From contig JASAND010007816.1 of the NCBI GenBank assembly GCA_030248195.1, positions 1 to 64,000 of the forward strand: DNA of 64,000 nt. The letters run 5' to 3'. The translations under genes and the position numbers were made by a program. Positions 46,101 to 54,391 of the stretch are shown here, in pieces; position 1 is the stretch's first letter, and each line of letters starts with the position of its first letter. Source of the DNA: Trissonchulus latispiculum. Lineage: Eukaryota > Nematoda > Enoplea > Enoplida > Ironidae. The notes beneath the pieces were generated by a model. The model saw only the letters and a list, made by a program, of their open reading frames with translations, was not told the origin of the DNA and did no database searches.

Positions 46101-49100
46101 TTCGAAACTTCGAATTTTTGCACTAGGCGATAGTTACCGTGCGTTTGTTTTTTTTCTGAGTAAATAACGCTTATTGGAAATGCATTTTACGGCGAAGTGT
46201 TGGAACACTTGGAACGATGTGGGCATTTTGGCACCATACTACTTTTTTTTGGTGGGTGGCAGGGTCCCCCCATGCTACCTTTTTTGGTGTTTTTGGGCCC
46301 GGGGCGATTTTGGGTGTGGGGCGAGGGTCCAGAAGTGGGCTTTCGCTATTTTTTGGAAATTTTTGGTCACATTTTTCGGGAGGGGGGGAGGAGTGGGAGG
46401 GGTAGAGTATTTTTGGGAAAAAACTAAGAGGGGGGGAAAAAAGAAAACGAAAACGTTTACTCCAGGCGTTATAGACGGAAACAGACGTTGAAATAACACT
46501 ATAACAATAAACAGTTTCAAGAAATAAACATAAAAAATACATTCAATGAGCATACATTTTTACATAATGAAATAGAACACTTTTATTTAACAACAATTTT
46601 CTTTTAAAATCCACCACATCTTTACTCAAAATAATAGATTCCGGCAGAGCGTTCCATGGTAGTACAATCCTACATGGGAAACTGAATTTGCGTAAATTCA
46701 AATTTGATTTAGGTAAACGCAACTTTAGTAAATGACCACGCGTATTATGCATGCAAGGCTGTAACTCGAAAAAGTCAAACATATTAATTATATTATATCC
46801 AAATATCATTTTATACACAAAAACAAGGTCCGTAACTAGTCTAGTAAATTCTAGACTAAGAATATCCAATTCTGCACATCTATCCTTGTAATTTAGATTT
46901 CGTAAATGTTGAAAGGAGAGAGTAAATCGTTTCTGTACATTTTCAATCATTTCAATGTCTTTTAGTAGCCATGGGTTCCATACTTCAGATGCATAACATA
47001 AAATTGGAACCACATAAGATTTATACAGTTTGAGTTTTAGAGAACAATCATTCGAAACAAAAGTATGAGTGATCAGATATAAAACTCTATAAGCTTTGTC
47101 CACTATGCGACTAATATGAACGGAAAAACTTAAGTTTGAAGTCATCCACACTCCCAAGTCTGAGCAACCTTCTACCCCACTTAGTGCTTCAGGACCACAA
47201 AAATAAGGCACATGGTCGTTGTTCCGACCAATATACAAAACCATTGATTTAGGATAAGATACAGTAAATTGCCATTCAGACGTCCAATTCAAAAAACTAT
47301 CTAAAGCATTCTGCAAGACTTGTTGTCTATCAGATCCTGCAGCAGAAAACTTTAAATCATCAGCATATCCAGTACAAAGATCTCTATTTAGCAACAACAA
47401 AACCTCATTTATAAACACCAGAAAGAGCGTTGGACCAGAAACTGACCCTTGCGGTACACCACTCACAACTGAGGTCCACTCCGAAAAGGATTCATTTATT
47501 CTGACCCTTTGCCGTCTTCCATATACGAAACCAAGCAGTAGATTCAGAAGTTTTCCTGCAAAACCGTACGATTCCAACCTCAATTTAAGTTTAGGTAGTG
47601 ATAATGAGTTAAAAGCTTTTTTGAGATCTACATATATAACGTCAACAGGCAATTTTTTATCCAAAGATGATGACCATCTATTGATACATTCTAATAAGTT
47701 TGTCACGGTCGATCTACCTCTAAGAAAACCATGTTGATTTACAGCAAATATATACATCATTACATTTACAGTGATTAAGAACAGATTGATTTAACAAGAA
47801 ATCTAGAGGTCGAGCGGCACCACAAGTCAGGGAAACATCTCTGTAGTTTTCTGGCTGTGCTCTAGAGCCCTTGTTTTTGAAAATAGGTACAACATTTGCA
47901 TCCTTCCAATCTTGTGGGACATAACCTAGATGGTAGCAAAAGTCAGTGATAAACCATACAGGGAAAGCTAATTCTGAGGCAAAAGTTTTGTAGAAGATAT
48001 TGGGAATGCTATCCGGACCCGAAACTAAAGTGGGTTTCAGAGAAGACAAAACACCAAACACGTCAAAAACATCAAACTGCATACTGTCACAAACAGACTG
48101 AACATGATGTATAACATTCGGAATCGATCCATCATCATGTGTATAAACCGAACCGAAAAAATCATTCAACAAATTACATTTTTCCCTATCTAAGATGACC
48201 TTGTGTCCGTCAGCTGACTTTAGAACAGGGATTTCATGTCTACTTTTTAGTCTAGAATTTGCATATTTGTAGAATCTTTTTGAATTAGGACATTCCGCTA
48301 AGCTCTGCTCATAACGTGACAGAAAACGTTTCATCTCTCTGTTAAACATTTCAGTAAAAACATCGTAGTCTCTTTTAGCAAGGTAATCCATGTTACGTGT
48401 CCATGTTTTGAAAGCATCAATCCGAAGCTTTTCCAGACGCCGCAGCGAAGAAGGCCAATTTAACTTAGATGCAGCACACTGTACAACAGGTACAAAAGTA
48501 TCAATGAGAGACAACAAAACAGATTTAAAGGTAGACCAGAAACATTCAATAACATTATTCTGTATATTCTGGGCCCAAAATAAGGATACCCAATCAATGG
48601 CAGCCAAATTCGCACTAATATTTATTTTGTCCATAGCAAAAAAGTTTCGAAAAGTTTTTATTTTTTCAGAGTTTTTAATTTTGACGGTGAAATGTACCGA
48701 TGCATGGTCTGATTTACCAAGGGGCTCCGTTACTGCAACTGATTGTACTAATCCTGAATGAGTTGTCAAAACTAAATCTAAAATATTTGGAGGATTAAAT
48801 CTAGTCGGAGCAGTTATTAACTGGGCTAAGTTATGCATAGAGACAAAATTTAGAAATTCCTGGCTAGTTTGACTGTTCGTATAAAAAATATCCCAATTTA
48901 TGTCAGGTAAATTAAAATCTCCGCAAATAACAGTAATACAAGAGGAAGGCGTACTCGCTAAAACTAGATTTAGGTCGTTTATGACATTCTGCAAAGATAT
49001 GTGGTCAGCGGGAGGTCTGTAGACACATACACAACGCACAGATACACAGCGGTATATAAGGTCAATTACAATACATTCACTAATTATCATTTCATTTACA

Positions 49101-52100
49101 GACGGAAAATCATAATTTAGAGACTTCTGATAAAAAATACAAACCCCTCCTCCGTGACGATTTCTGTCCTTTCTAAAAACATCGTAAGTAGTGTTTGCCG
49201 TCAAATTTATTGAATCAATACTATCATCAAGCTTGCTTTCAGTTATTAAAGCAACATCAAATTTCTTTGTAGAAAGTAAATAGGAAAACTCAGACTTCTT
49301 ACTCAGAATACCGTTAGCATTACAATAGTAAAGAGACAAAAAGTAAGGGTTTATACTATAAAGACATTCATACTTTAATTCCAACTTCAGTTTCCCTGAA
49401 CCACTGGCTGGCCACCTCTAATTTGCGGGTTTCTAGTGCGGCGGCTGGGCTGAGTTATGTTGACAAAGTTTCTATCTGGCAACCCGAACAGAGATTCGGC
49501 ATAAGTCATTTCGCCATTTCCGGCAGATGCCGAGCGCCTGCCGGGATTACCGGCCGACTGGATAGGCTGGCTGGGCAGGTCACGATTGGGTATGACAGGC
49601 ACAGGCAGTGGGTGCATACCAGACGCAATCAAACCCCGTTGCTGGTGCAATGCTGCCGCTTCGCGCATTGCTTCTCTCTCCCGATACGTCATATCCCTAC
49701 GAAACTTCCAGTCATTTGGAAATTTTTGCGCTCTTGCCGCTTCTAGGAACAGTTTCTTCGCGCGCTGATCAGCCAACCTAATTTTCACCAGAGGGGGCCC
49801 ATTCCGTTGGGGAGCATCCCTCCAGGCTGCTACCACAGAGGTAGGCTCCAGACCTGCCTCCTCCGCCGCCTCCTTCATCACTTCCAATTCCGACTTCTCA
49901 GCATCAATCGGAATCCCAAAGGCACATACATTGTCCCGTTTCTCCTTCAGTTCCTCCATTTCTTTCATGCTAACAAACACTGCGTCCGCCGTAGCCTTCG
50001 AAATAGCAGAAGCCAGACCAGAGAACCAGGACTTTAGGTCGAAACTCGAGACAAAACTGTCGAGTTTTGCCTCCATCGAGTCGAGTCTGGCAATGACTGA
50101 CCCTGACGACAAGGGACTTGGACCACCCAGACCGCCGGGAGCTCCGGCACTCCCAGAATCGTAAGACTGGGACCGTGTGGTGCCGTTGTGGGCCACCTCC
50201 TCGCGTAGTGAGGTCAAGTCGTTGCGCAGCAGATCCATTTGTGCTTTCCACGTTGGCCTGTGGGAACTACTGCCAGGCAAGCAGTGCAAAGGTAGACGAC
50301 GCCAGACGTCGTATCAAGCACCTTGTTTCCCACGGAGCAGTCCCCGTGAAAGGATTTCGTACAGCAAAAGCAGACCACGGGATTCGCATCGATCGATAGA
50401 CTACATTTCTGGCAGATAGACGCAGGCATGGTAATGAAATAATAATGCAGACAAAATAATAAATTAATATAATAGCAAGGCAACCGAAATTGGGAAAGCT
50501 GATCTTGTAGAAAATAGAGAAAATCAGAATACGGAAATCAGAAAATAGGCGCAGCAGAAATAGCAAACCATAAATCGTAACGCCGTAATTGTAAAGCAAT
50601 AAATCATAAAATGTCGTAAATTGTCGTATATAAATCGCAACGTCGATTCCGTCACCAATAGAAAAGAAAGCAGATCTAGAAAAGAAAGCAGATCTGAAAA
50701 GAAAGCAGATCTAGAAAAGAAAGCAGATCTAGAAAAGAAAGCAGATCTAGAAAAGAAAGCAGATCTAGAAAAGAAAGCAGATCTAGAAAAGAAAGCAGAT
50801 CTAGAAAAGAAAGCAGATCTAGAAAAGAAAGCAGATCTAGAAAAGAAAGCAGATCTAGAAAAGAAAGCAGATCTAGAAAAGAAAGCAGATCTAGAAAAGA
50901 AAGCAGATCTAGAAAAGAAAGCAGATCTAGAAAAGAAAGCAGATCTATGACAAAAGTTGCTCAGCGCACTTAGGGCTTTCATTTGGTACCAAATTTGACC
51001 ACTTTTGAAAAATTTTATTTTGGACCACCTGACCCCTTACCGACCTGACCCTCAGACGGCCAAGTGGAGCCAGCCCAGCAAAATGGGTGCGTTGTACAGC
51101 AAAACGGACACCGGAAATTAGCTGGGCGCACCAGAAAACCCATATAGAGAAAGTTTTGAGAGGCCAAGTAGAGCCTAGTATGGACCTCCAGGAAACGGTT
51201 GCCGACATGACCCTCCAGACGGCAAAGTGGAACCAGCCCAGCAAGATGGATGAGTCGGACGGCAAAACGGACACCGGCAATAAGCTGGGCGCACCAGAAA
51301 ACCCCTATAGAGAAAGTTTTGAGAGGCCAAGTAGAGCCTAGTATGGGCCTCCAGGTAGCGGTTGCCGACATGACCCTCCAGACGGCAAAGTGGAACCAGC
51401 CCAGCAACTTGGGTCAGTCGGGCAGCAAAAGTAATAGCAGGAATCGATTCTCCGACCGCAAAAACCTTTGTATGCACGATTTGAGCCTTCCAGGTCGCAA
51501 AATAAGCGAAAAAACCAAGTTCAAAGTTGGACCCAAAATTCACCAACTTTGGCAGGCCAGTACCCAAAAATTACGCTCACGGCCGGAAAATCATATAGCA
51601 ATTGAACGACCCTGATATGTGTCCTATTCAGCCATATAGGCAGTATTGCCCCATATATAGCCCAGTCTGACTTATTAAGGTGACATTGAAGCATACTTTT
51701 TGGTCATTTTAGCGTTTTGGCCGACTTTGGCCCCCCACCAAAAATTTTTTCCGGCTCTGGGAGGCATAAAAATTAGCCTATCGGCTTATTTTTGTTGCGT
51801 ACTCCAAGAATATATATGGTTTTCATAGGCAAAAATTTTTCTATCTGTTGTTATTAAAGCTACAAAACCCCCTTACCAAACGTCAAAGCGGAGAACCGGA
51901 AAAAAAACATCACTCTCGTAAGCGATTTTTGGCATAACTTTTTAACGGAAAGTGGTACGGGGATGAAACTTCGCACACATACTAAACTCGACACGTACAA
52001 TTTTTTGCGCACATAATCTGCGCAGGATCTGCGCAGCTTCTGCGCAGCCTTGTTTTACACGGTCATTCGACCATTTTCACTCATATTATAGGGGTCGCTA

Positions 52101-53526
52101 CCGCGACCCCTATGATACTTACGTACCAGTAGACATTGTTTATGCACTATAAACTAAATGTAGTTTGGATGGATATGCATAATGAATGACTTACATTTAT
52201 AAACCGCGAATATGGGTTGTTCGGCGAAGCTGTGCCCATATTAATTCGCTCACATCCTAGTCCTCTTCTATTTTTGAACCTAGCCCCCATATTAAGCATT
52301 TTAAAGACTAGTCCTCTTTTCATTTTACAACCCCACCATCACCCATATTACTTGTTGCATGCTCCAGAGGAGCATTTTTATTTCTTGTATTTATATTAGT
52401 TTCTTGACAAACACGATAAGACAGTACAGAAGCATGTGCAAAGAGATGAACCTTAAAGCAGGCAAGGGTTCAGCAATCAACAAGCAATGAATTGCTTTTG
52501 GATATATATTACGGACGTATACACTGGATAAATACGAGTATGTATACCGAAGTTAAACGTCAAGAAAATTCTAACTTCTAAGAGTTATACATATTCAAGT
52601 TACCTCCCTCAGAAATTTTAAGAATACGAGGGTAGCAAGCAGAAAGGATTGAATGAATTGGAATTGGATCTCCCTTCACTCCACAAGTCTTAACATCACA
52701 ACAAAAGTTGTCCTTCCAATAGACTCAACCTAACTGATTGGCCCGTTCGAACGCCGGGAAATAATTTTTAATGCTACGTATATAATATAATACGCAGGCA
52801 CCAACGAACGAGGCAAGTTAGGAATAAATTAACAATAATTTTGTTCTTAATCTGCAATCTAAAACAAATGTTCTAATATTTAGATATGGAAGTGTATATA
52901 CACGTACCTGGAACTGGATGTCCAGGCCTTATCTGTCTTCCAATGCCGCCGGAATTAATCTCCTTTTCAAACCTGGAAACAAAAAATGCTTAAGTTACAA
53001 TGCTTGTTTGGATGGAAGGGATCAAATGAAACTGAAACCATTTTTTAAATTACAAGCACTGGAAATATTGTCTAGTATAATATATTCGGTATTTCATAGA
53101 TAAAGTCACATTCACAAAAAACTAAATGGGTCCTCCTCAGAAAATGAAAAATGTTAGGATGGATGGAACGAACGAAGCGCCCCACAATACTTAGTATACG
53201 TATATACGCATATATATATCAGAAATCGAGTGAAAAATTTGTTGCCAGATTGGTGGGAAAGTTGACTATTCGATACGGCATATCGGGGCCGACCTTTAAA
53301 TTTAAAATGAGGCCAGCAAATGTTTTGTCTTCCAATATACTGTGGAAATATAACCGTTTCAGTGCTTTCGTTCGAGGTTTTGCACACATTTAAAAACAAA
53401 AAATACACCAAGACGCACAATGTGAACGCCCATTTACGAAGCACTTTATCAAATGCGTACGTATATGCATTACCTGTCCATTTCTGCCTCCATTTGGCGA
53501 AGCCTAGCTTCAGACAACCCTGCCAT
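23361..53526 (-). CDS. RBM42: RBM42 orthologue (RNA-binding motif protein 42), nine coding exons
   Basis: Joining 53526-53474, 52972-52908, 44587-44567, 44512-44402, 43794-43729, 42288-42174, 26745-26489, 26242-26048 and 23476-23361 gives 999 bases, 332 residues plus TGA. All introns are GT-AG and every phase agrees. The N terminus EARLRQMEAEMDRFEKEI matches the conserved RBM42 start. A Pro/Met-rich middle follows, then RVAGGDVWEDPSLTEWDP, and an RRM (about 231-308) with RNP2 LFCGDLG and RNP1 KGYGFVSF. The tail PVKLRKSNWKDRNIDTVKKK is the RBM42 signature. RBM42 is a nuclear/cytoplasmic RNA-binding protein linked to splicing and stress granules. Introns are 54 bp to 15.4 kb and full of transposons. 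Confidence 0.93.
23867..24252. mobile_element. MITE of the CCAAGAGTACATAAT family, TSD TAGGA
   Basis: Ends CCAAGAGTACATAAT and ATTATGTACTCTTGG. TAGGA flanks both sides (23862-23866, 24253-24257). The interior is a long imperfect inverted repeat, and an (ATT)n microsatellite lies at about 23931-23962. It lies in RBM42 intron 8. Confidence 0.9.
24426..26001. repeat. 1.58-kb near-perfect palindrome in RBM42 intron 8
   Basis: Arms of about 780 bp run from ACTAAAGTCTGACC (left) to its complement GGTCAGACTTTAGT (right) with the centre near 25210. Mirror ORFs (24682-24933 minus, 25489-25740 plus) encode the same 83 residues and are by-products of the symmetry. The arms are rich in ATCCGGT motifs. 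It is probably a foldback element or a recent inverted duplication. No transposase and no clear target duplication were found. Confidence 0.9.
26048..26242 (-). CDS. RBM42: RBM42 exon 8 (RRM core)
   Basis: Acceptor TTCTAG|ATGATTTTC, donor GATG|GTGAGT. It encodes DFRLFCGDLGNEVSDELLA through KGYGFVSFKDPEDYIRAM, that is both RNP motifs of the RRM. Confidence 0.95.
26489..26745 (-). CDS. RBM42: RBM42 exon 7
   Basis: Acceptor TTTCAG|ATCAGCC, donor CCCA|GTAGGT. A Ser/Ala/Gly-rich linker leads into KTKRPKKFIRVAGGDVWEDP, the conserved block immediately before the RRM. The phase requires the donor at 26488. Confidence 0.9.
26746..27484. other. RBM42 intron 6, part before the nested array
   Basis: Holds low-complexity intronic sequence and, at 27300-27435, a diverged inverted copy of the G-rich repeat found at 39250-39440 on the far side of the array. 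No gene. Confidence 0.6.
27601..29520. mobile_element. Element E2 (type II), contains E3
   Basis: Opener GGGTTGTCGC at 27601; closer GCGACAACCC at 29492-29501 with the type II tail GTTGATGCCGGTAGGATT. Its body resumes at about 28551 with CCGGTCAACATTTGTGTCCC. Confidence 0.8.
27665..28550. mobile_element. Element E3 (type I-b), innermost
   Basis: Opener at 27665, (TTA)n after it, closer GCGGCAACCC at 28521-28530 with the tail ATTCTCGCTACTTCGCTAG. The body has four 155-bp repeats around CATTCGAAAGCTCTC. Confidence 0.85.
29524..30540. mobile_element. Element E4 (type II)
   Basis: Opener GGGTTGTCGC at 29524; closer GCGACAACCC at 30513-30522 with the type II tail. It lies directly after E2, both inside the microsatellite of E1. 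Confidence 0.85.
31227..32541. mobile_element. Element E5 (type I-b)
   Basis: Opener at 31227, closer GCGGCAACCC at 32512-32521, tail ATTCTCGCAACTTCGCTAG. It has three near-identical internal copies of the AAAGAGCTCGTCGAGCTGA unit (31663, 31817, 31972) and a hAT-type MITE (32149-32398). Confidence 0.85.
32149..32398. mobile_element. 250-bp hAT-type MITE, TSD AGCAGAAC
   Basis: Left end CACTAGCGTAGCCAG, inverted right end CAGGCGCGTAGCCAG. AGCAGAAC lies on both sides (32141-32148, 32399-32406). The G/C-rich interior is non-coding. Confidence 0.93.
32547..33900. mobile_element. Element E6 (type II)
   Basis: Opener at 32547, (TTTA)n to 32638, closer GCGACAACCC at 33871-33880 with the type II tail. 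The internal unit with AAAGAGCTCGCCGAGCTGA repeats at about 300-bp spacing. Confidence 0.85.
33967..36207. mobile_element. Element E8 (type III), contains E9
   Basis: Opening stem GTGTTGCCCA (33967) pairs with TGGGCAACAC. The only type III closer, GTGGGCAACAC, is at 36177-36187, followed by ATTCTTGCAGTAGCGCTAG. The unique stem and closer match each other and nothing else. Confidence 0.85.
34026..35365. mobile_element. Element E9 (type II), innermost of three
   Basis: Opener at 34026, (TTTA)n to about 34112, closer GCGACAACCC at 35337-35346 with the type II tail. Confidence 0.85.
37035..38078. mobile_element. Element E10 (type II)
   Basis: Opener at 37035 directly abutting the end of E7, (TTTA)n to 37120, closer GCGACAACCC at 38049-38058 with the type II tail. 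Confidence 0.85.
38740..39105. repeat. Tandem repeat of about 56 bp in the body of E0
   Basis: Units of the form TTATCCCAACTGCCCCTTTA followed by AGGGCAACCATTTCCAG repeat about seven times with small changes; a related unit lies at 38405. CCCCTTTAAGGGCAACC can form a small hairpin in each unit. Confidence 0.85.
39250..39440. repeat. G/C-homopolymer-rich dispersed repeat
   Basis: Contains AAAACCGGATTTTCCGG and runs of 9-14 G or C, with imperfect inverted ends ACATGTGCAGG and CAAGCACATGT. An inverted relative lies at 27300-27435. ORFs through it are artefacts of the homopolymers. Confidence 0.6.
39530..40140. repeat. Element with GGCCAAC-rich inverted ends
   Basis: 39545-39620 (CAACGGCCAACTGGTTGGCC) and 40075-40135 (CCAACGGCCGGCAATC) are inverted relatives around 450 bp of AT-rich filler. 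This is probably a non-autonomous transposon; the ends are not defined precisely. Confidence 0.45.
40523..40965. mobile_element. CTGGGCTTTTT-ended element, TSD AACTC
   Basis: Left CTGGGCTTTTTTTAG, right inverted CTGGGCTTTTTCTAGG. AACTC flanks both sides (40518-40522, 40966-40970). Very G/C-homopolymeric near the ends. Same family as 54876-55213. Confidence 0.8.
40992..41338. mobile_element. MITE of the CCAAGAGTACATAAT family, TSD TATAA
   Basis: CCAAGAGTACAT at the left, ATGTACTCTTGG at the right. TATAA lies on both sides (40987-40991, 41339-41343). Its arms fold back over most of the length, and the interior resembles 23867-24252. Confidence 0.92.
41695..42089. mobile_element. MITE of the CCAAGAGTACATAAT family, TSD TAAAA
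   Basis: CCAAGAGTACATAAT at the left, ATTATGTACTCTTGC at the right (one change). TAAAA flanks both sides (41690-41694, 42090-42094). More diverged internally than its neighbour at 40992. Confidence 0.88.
42174..42288 (-). CDS. RBM42: RBM42 exon 6
   Basis: Acceptor ATTTCAG|AACCGCC, donor ACCGT|GTAAGT. It encodes PPVFMPLPPRIPVFHPRRVV and VQPVQPSPIEIQAQPT; phase in 1, phase out 2, matching both neighbours. Confidence 0.88.
42451..43546. mobile_element. hAT-type element in RBM42 intron 5, TSD ATCTAAAC
   Basis: Left CATGGGCGTAGATAGG, right inverted CAGTGGCGTAGATAGG. ATCTAAAC duplicates at 42443-42450 and 43547-43554. The interior contains GGGGCTCCGCCCCC-type stretches and poly-G/C blocks, no transposase. 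Confidence 0.93.
43729..43794 (-). CDS. RBM42: RBM42 exon 5
   Basis: Acceptor TTCTAG|GAGCTCC, donor CCAC|GTTAGT. It encodes APVIPAPPTFPVFRPTLPMM, a Pro/Met-rich part of the middle region; phase 1 on both sides. Confidence 0.82.
44402..44512 (-). CDS. RBM42: RBM42 exon 4
   Basis: Acceptor TTTTAG|GTGGCATG, donor CACTG|GTAAGT. It encodes GMAALQFLPRAVQHTPIQPP and then MFHSPALSVASVVVST; phase 1 on both sides. Intron 3 upstream is only 54 bp. Confidence 0.85.
44567..44587 (-). CDS. RBM42: RBM42 exon 3, a 21-nt microexon
   Basis: Acceptor GTTTTCAG|TTAATT, donor CGCAG|GTTTGT. It adds NFVPIA between exons 2 and 4, phase 1 on both sides, so it could be skipped without breaking the frame. Confidence 0.7.
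44641..45323. mobile_element. G-rich palindromic MITE of the CCAAGAGTGCATAAT type
   Basis: Left GCAAGAGTGCATAATAGCAC, right inverted CCAAGAGTGCATAATTGCAC. The arms contain repeats of GTCCCCGTTTGGTGGGGGG on the left and their complements on the right. Halves of the same family are at 19680-19880 and 21590-21830. ORFs across it are artefacts. Confidence 0.85.
45324..45791 (+). pseudogene. 3' end of a non-LTR retrotransposon with (GAT)n tail
   Basis: Reads HRTLLSQLRTGKSLLLAQYR and, after a frame change, EETLEHLILSCPRK, then GVLDFLRGTGRL. These are the C-terminal zinc-knuckle region of I/R1/Ingi-type LINE proteins. It ends in ATGATGATGATG. Together with the MITE before it, it is flanked by a 16-bp direct repeat GATGTACGTATTAGCA (44628-44643, 45792-45807). 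Confidence 0.75.
45808..46440. other. Intronic sequence with a perfect 16-bp-stem hairpin
   Basis: The hairpin is TATTATGTAGGGGCGC (45924-45939), loop GATA, GCGCCCCTACATAATA (45944-45959). The rest is G-rich low-complexity sequence (46240-46440). No gene. Confidence 0.7.
46543..49384 (-). pseudogene. CR1-like LINE ORF2: endonuclease and reverse transcriptase
   Basis: 49384-47720 holds the AP-type endonuclease: CNANGILSKKSEFSYLL, ALITESKLD, RHGGGVCIFYQKS, CGDFNLPDINWD and GKSDHASVHFTV, then the linker up to PENYRDVSLTCG. A frameshift near 47740 leads to the frame 47760-46543 with NQHGFLRGRSTVTNLLEC, VIYVDLKKAFNSLSLPKL, VSGVPQGSVSGPTLFLVF and the catalytic GYADDLKF, then the CR1/jockey-type thumb (VVPILCYASEVWNPWL). 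It nicks DNA and primes reverse transcription at the nick. The catalytic residues look intact. Confidence 0.9.
49387..50429 (-). pseudogene. CR1-like LINE ORF1: PHD-like finger plus RNA-binding region
   Basis: ATG 50427-50429 starts MPASICQKCSLSIDANPVVC, a Cys/His-rich PHD-type finger (CFCCTKSFHGDC, YLCTACLA). A frameshift near 50275 moves to the frame 50289-49387, with a coiled region (LRNDLTSLREEV), a segment VCAFGIPIDAEKSELEVMKE resembling the esterase/RRM-like part of LINE ORF1, basic WKFRRDMTYREREAMREAA, and a Pro/Gly tail. The stop lies 2-3 bases before ORF2 opens. ORF1 proteins coat LINE RNA. Confidence 0.8.
50661..50947. repeat. 18-bp minisatellite, about 16 copies
   Basis: The unit GATCTAGAAAAGAAAGCA is nearly perfectly repeated; the second unit lacks two bases. 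It lies just upstream of the LINE leader. ORFs through it (KKADLE and FFSRSA repeats) are artefacts. Confidence 0.97.
51055..51420. repeat. 163-bp tandem repeat, 2.3 copies
   Basis: GACGGC followed by AAGTGGAACCAGCCCAGCA starts at 51055, 51218 and 51381. It may be the promoter-like 5' monomers of the adjacent LINE; I cannot prove that. Confidence 0.9.
51421..52907. other. RBM42 intron 2, upstream part
   Basis: Non-coding. Contains a TCTGCGCAG-type repeat (52015-52050) and a hairpin ATAGGGGTCGC (52088-52098), loop TACC, GCGACCCCTAT (52103-52113), comparable with the one at 45924. Confidence 0.6.
52908..52972 (-). CDS. RBM42: RBM42 exon 2
   Basis: Acceptor TTTCCAG|GTTTGAA, donor TTCCAG|GTACGT. 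It encodes FEKEINSGGIGRQIRPGHPV; the first base completes the Arg codon begun in exon 1. Confidence 0.88.
53474..53526 (-). CDS. RBM42: RBM42 exon 1 (start codon)
   Basis: ATG at 53526-53524 gives MAGLSEARLRQMEAEMD, donor GACAG|GTAATG. An in-frame TGA (53535-53533) lies two codons upstream of the ATG, which supports this start. Confidence 0.88.
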
Positions 53527-54390
53527 TCTCAATAAGCAACAACTGCTGAACTTGTTCAAAAACTGAGCCCTACAATTTGCAATCATTCGCATTATATAAT
53601 ATATTTATATATATGTATATATGTATATATACACATATGCACTAAATGATGGACACCGGATATTTTATCATATTCGGTTATCCGTCTTCTTAGCTAAAGC
53701 TCCAAATTTTCTAATACTTTTGCAGTGGGTATTGAATTGCAGTCATCGGCAGAGCTACAATATAAAAATGATTTCAGAAAATGTTTGTAAAATATTTTCA
53801 AAATTTCGAATTTTTGTTAAAAACTCTTTGACTTTTCTGTATAGACTTTGTCTGAATCTTGAGCGGAAATACGGATATATATTTATCTCAATTCTCAAAT
53901 CAGATATATATATATACGTACTATCTGGATATAAAATTTATCCGGATATCCGGTACTCATCACTACGTAATATTCACAACGGTTAGGGGTAGGTACATAG
54001 GTGTACCTTGAGAAAAAGTTGAGGGTTTGGGTAGCAGGAATGAGGGTGGGTGGGGTCAGCCGGTTTGAGGTGGAGTGGGGTCCGGAAAAATCGTTTTTGG
54101 TCATTTATTCGAAAAAGTTTTTTGCATTTTTGCAATTTTGCAATTTTTGCAAACAAATCTCGAATTTTTCCTAAACGTTCCAATTTTCTCTGATTTTGAG
54201 GCAAAATTTTGAAAATTCTGAGGGTGTGCTGTGCTCTGAGATTTGACCATTTGGGGGTGGGGTCTGTCTCCAAAATTTCGAGGGTGGGATCGGGACTTAT
54301 CCCCACAGGTACACCTGACCTATGGGTAGGTGTATATATCAGACTAGTTTGACCCCTGTGATACCATATATATAAAGGTCTGGGGCGGGG
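53527..54390. other. Region upstream of RBM42, including a small inverted-repeat element
   Basis: 53647-53965 has ends TGATGGACACCGGATAT and inverted TGATGAGTACCGGATAT, probably a MITE; no clear duplication. The remainder is AT-rich. The RBM42 promoter should be here, but I see no convincing core element. Confidence 0.5.
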
Positions 54391-54391
54391 G

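Larger units (their letters stand above)
46440..50660 (-). mobile_element. CR1-like LINE, nearly full length, in RBM42 intron 2
   Basis: ORF1 (50429-49387) and ORF2 (49384-46543) are both present on the minus strand. A 5' leader adjoins an 18-bp minisatellite and a short AT-rich 3' end lies below 46543. I could not define the target duplication. Each ORF carries one frameshift, so the copy is recent but inactive. Confidence 0.85.

Noticed and set aside
48390..48761. 123-codon plus-strand ORF inside LINE ORF2
   Set aside because: Antisense shadow of the endonuclease-RT frame.
50524..50982. ORFs encoding KKADLE or FFSRSA repeats
   Set aside because: The 18-bp minisatellite is open in several frames because 18 is divisible by three.
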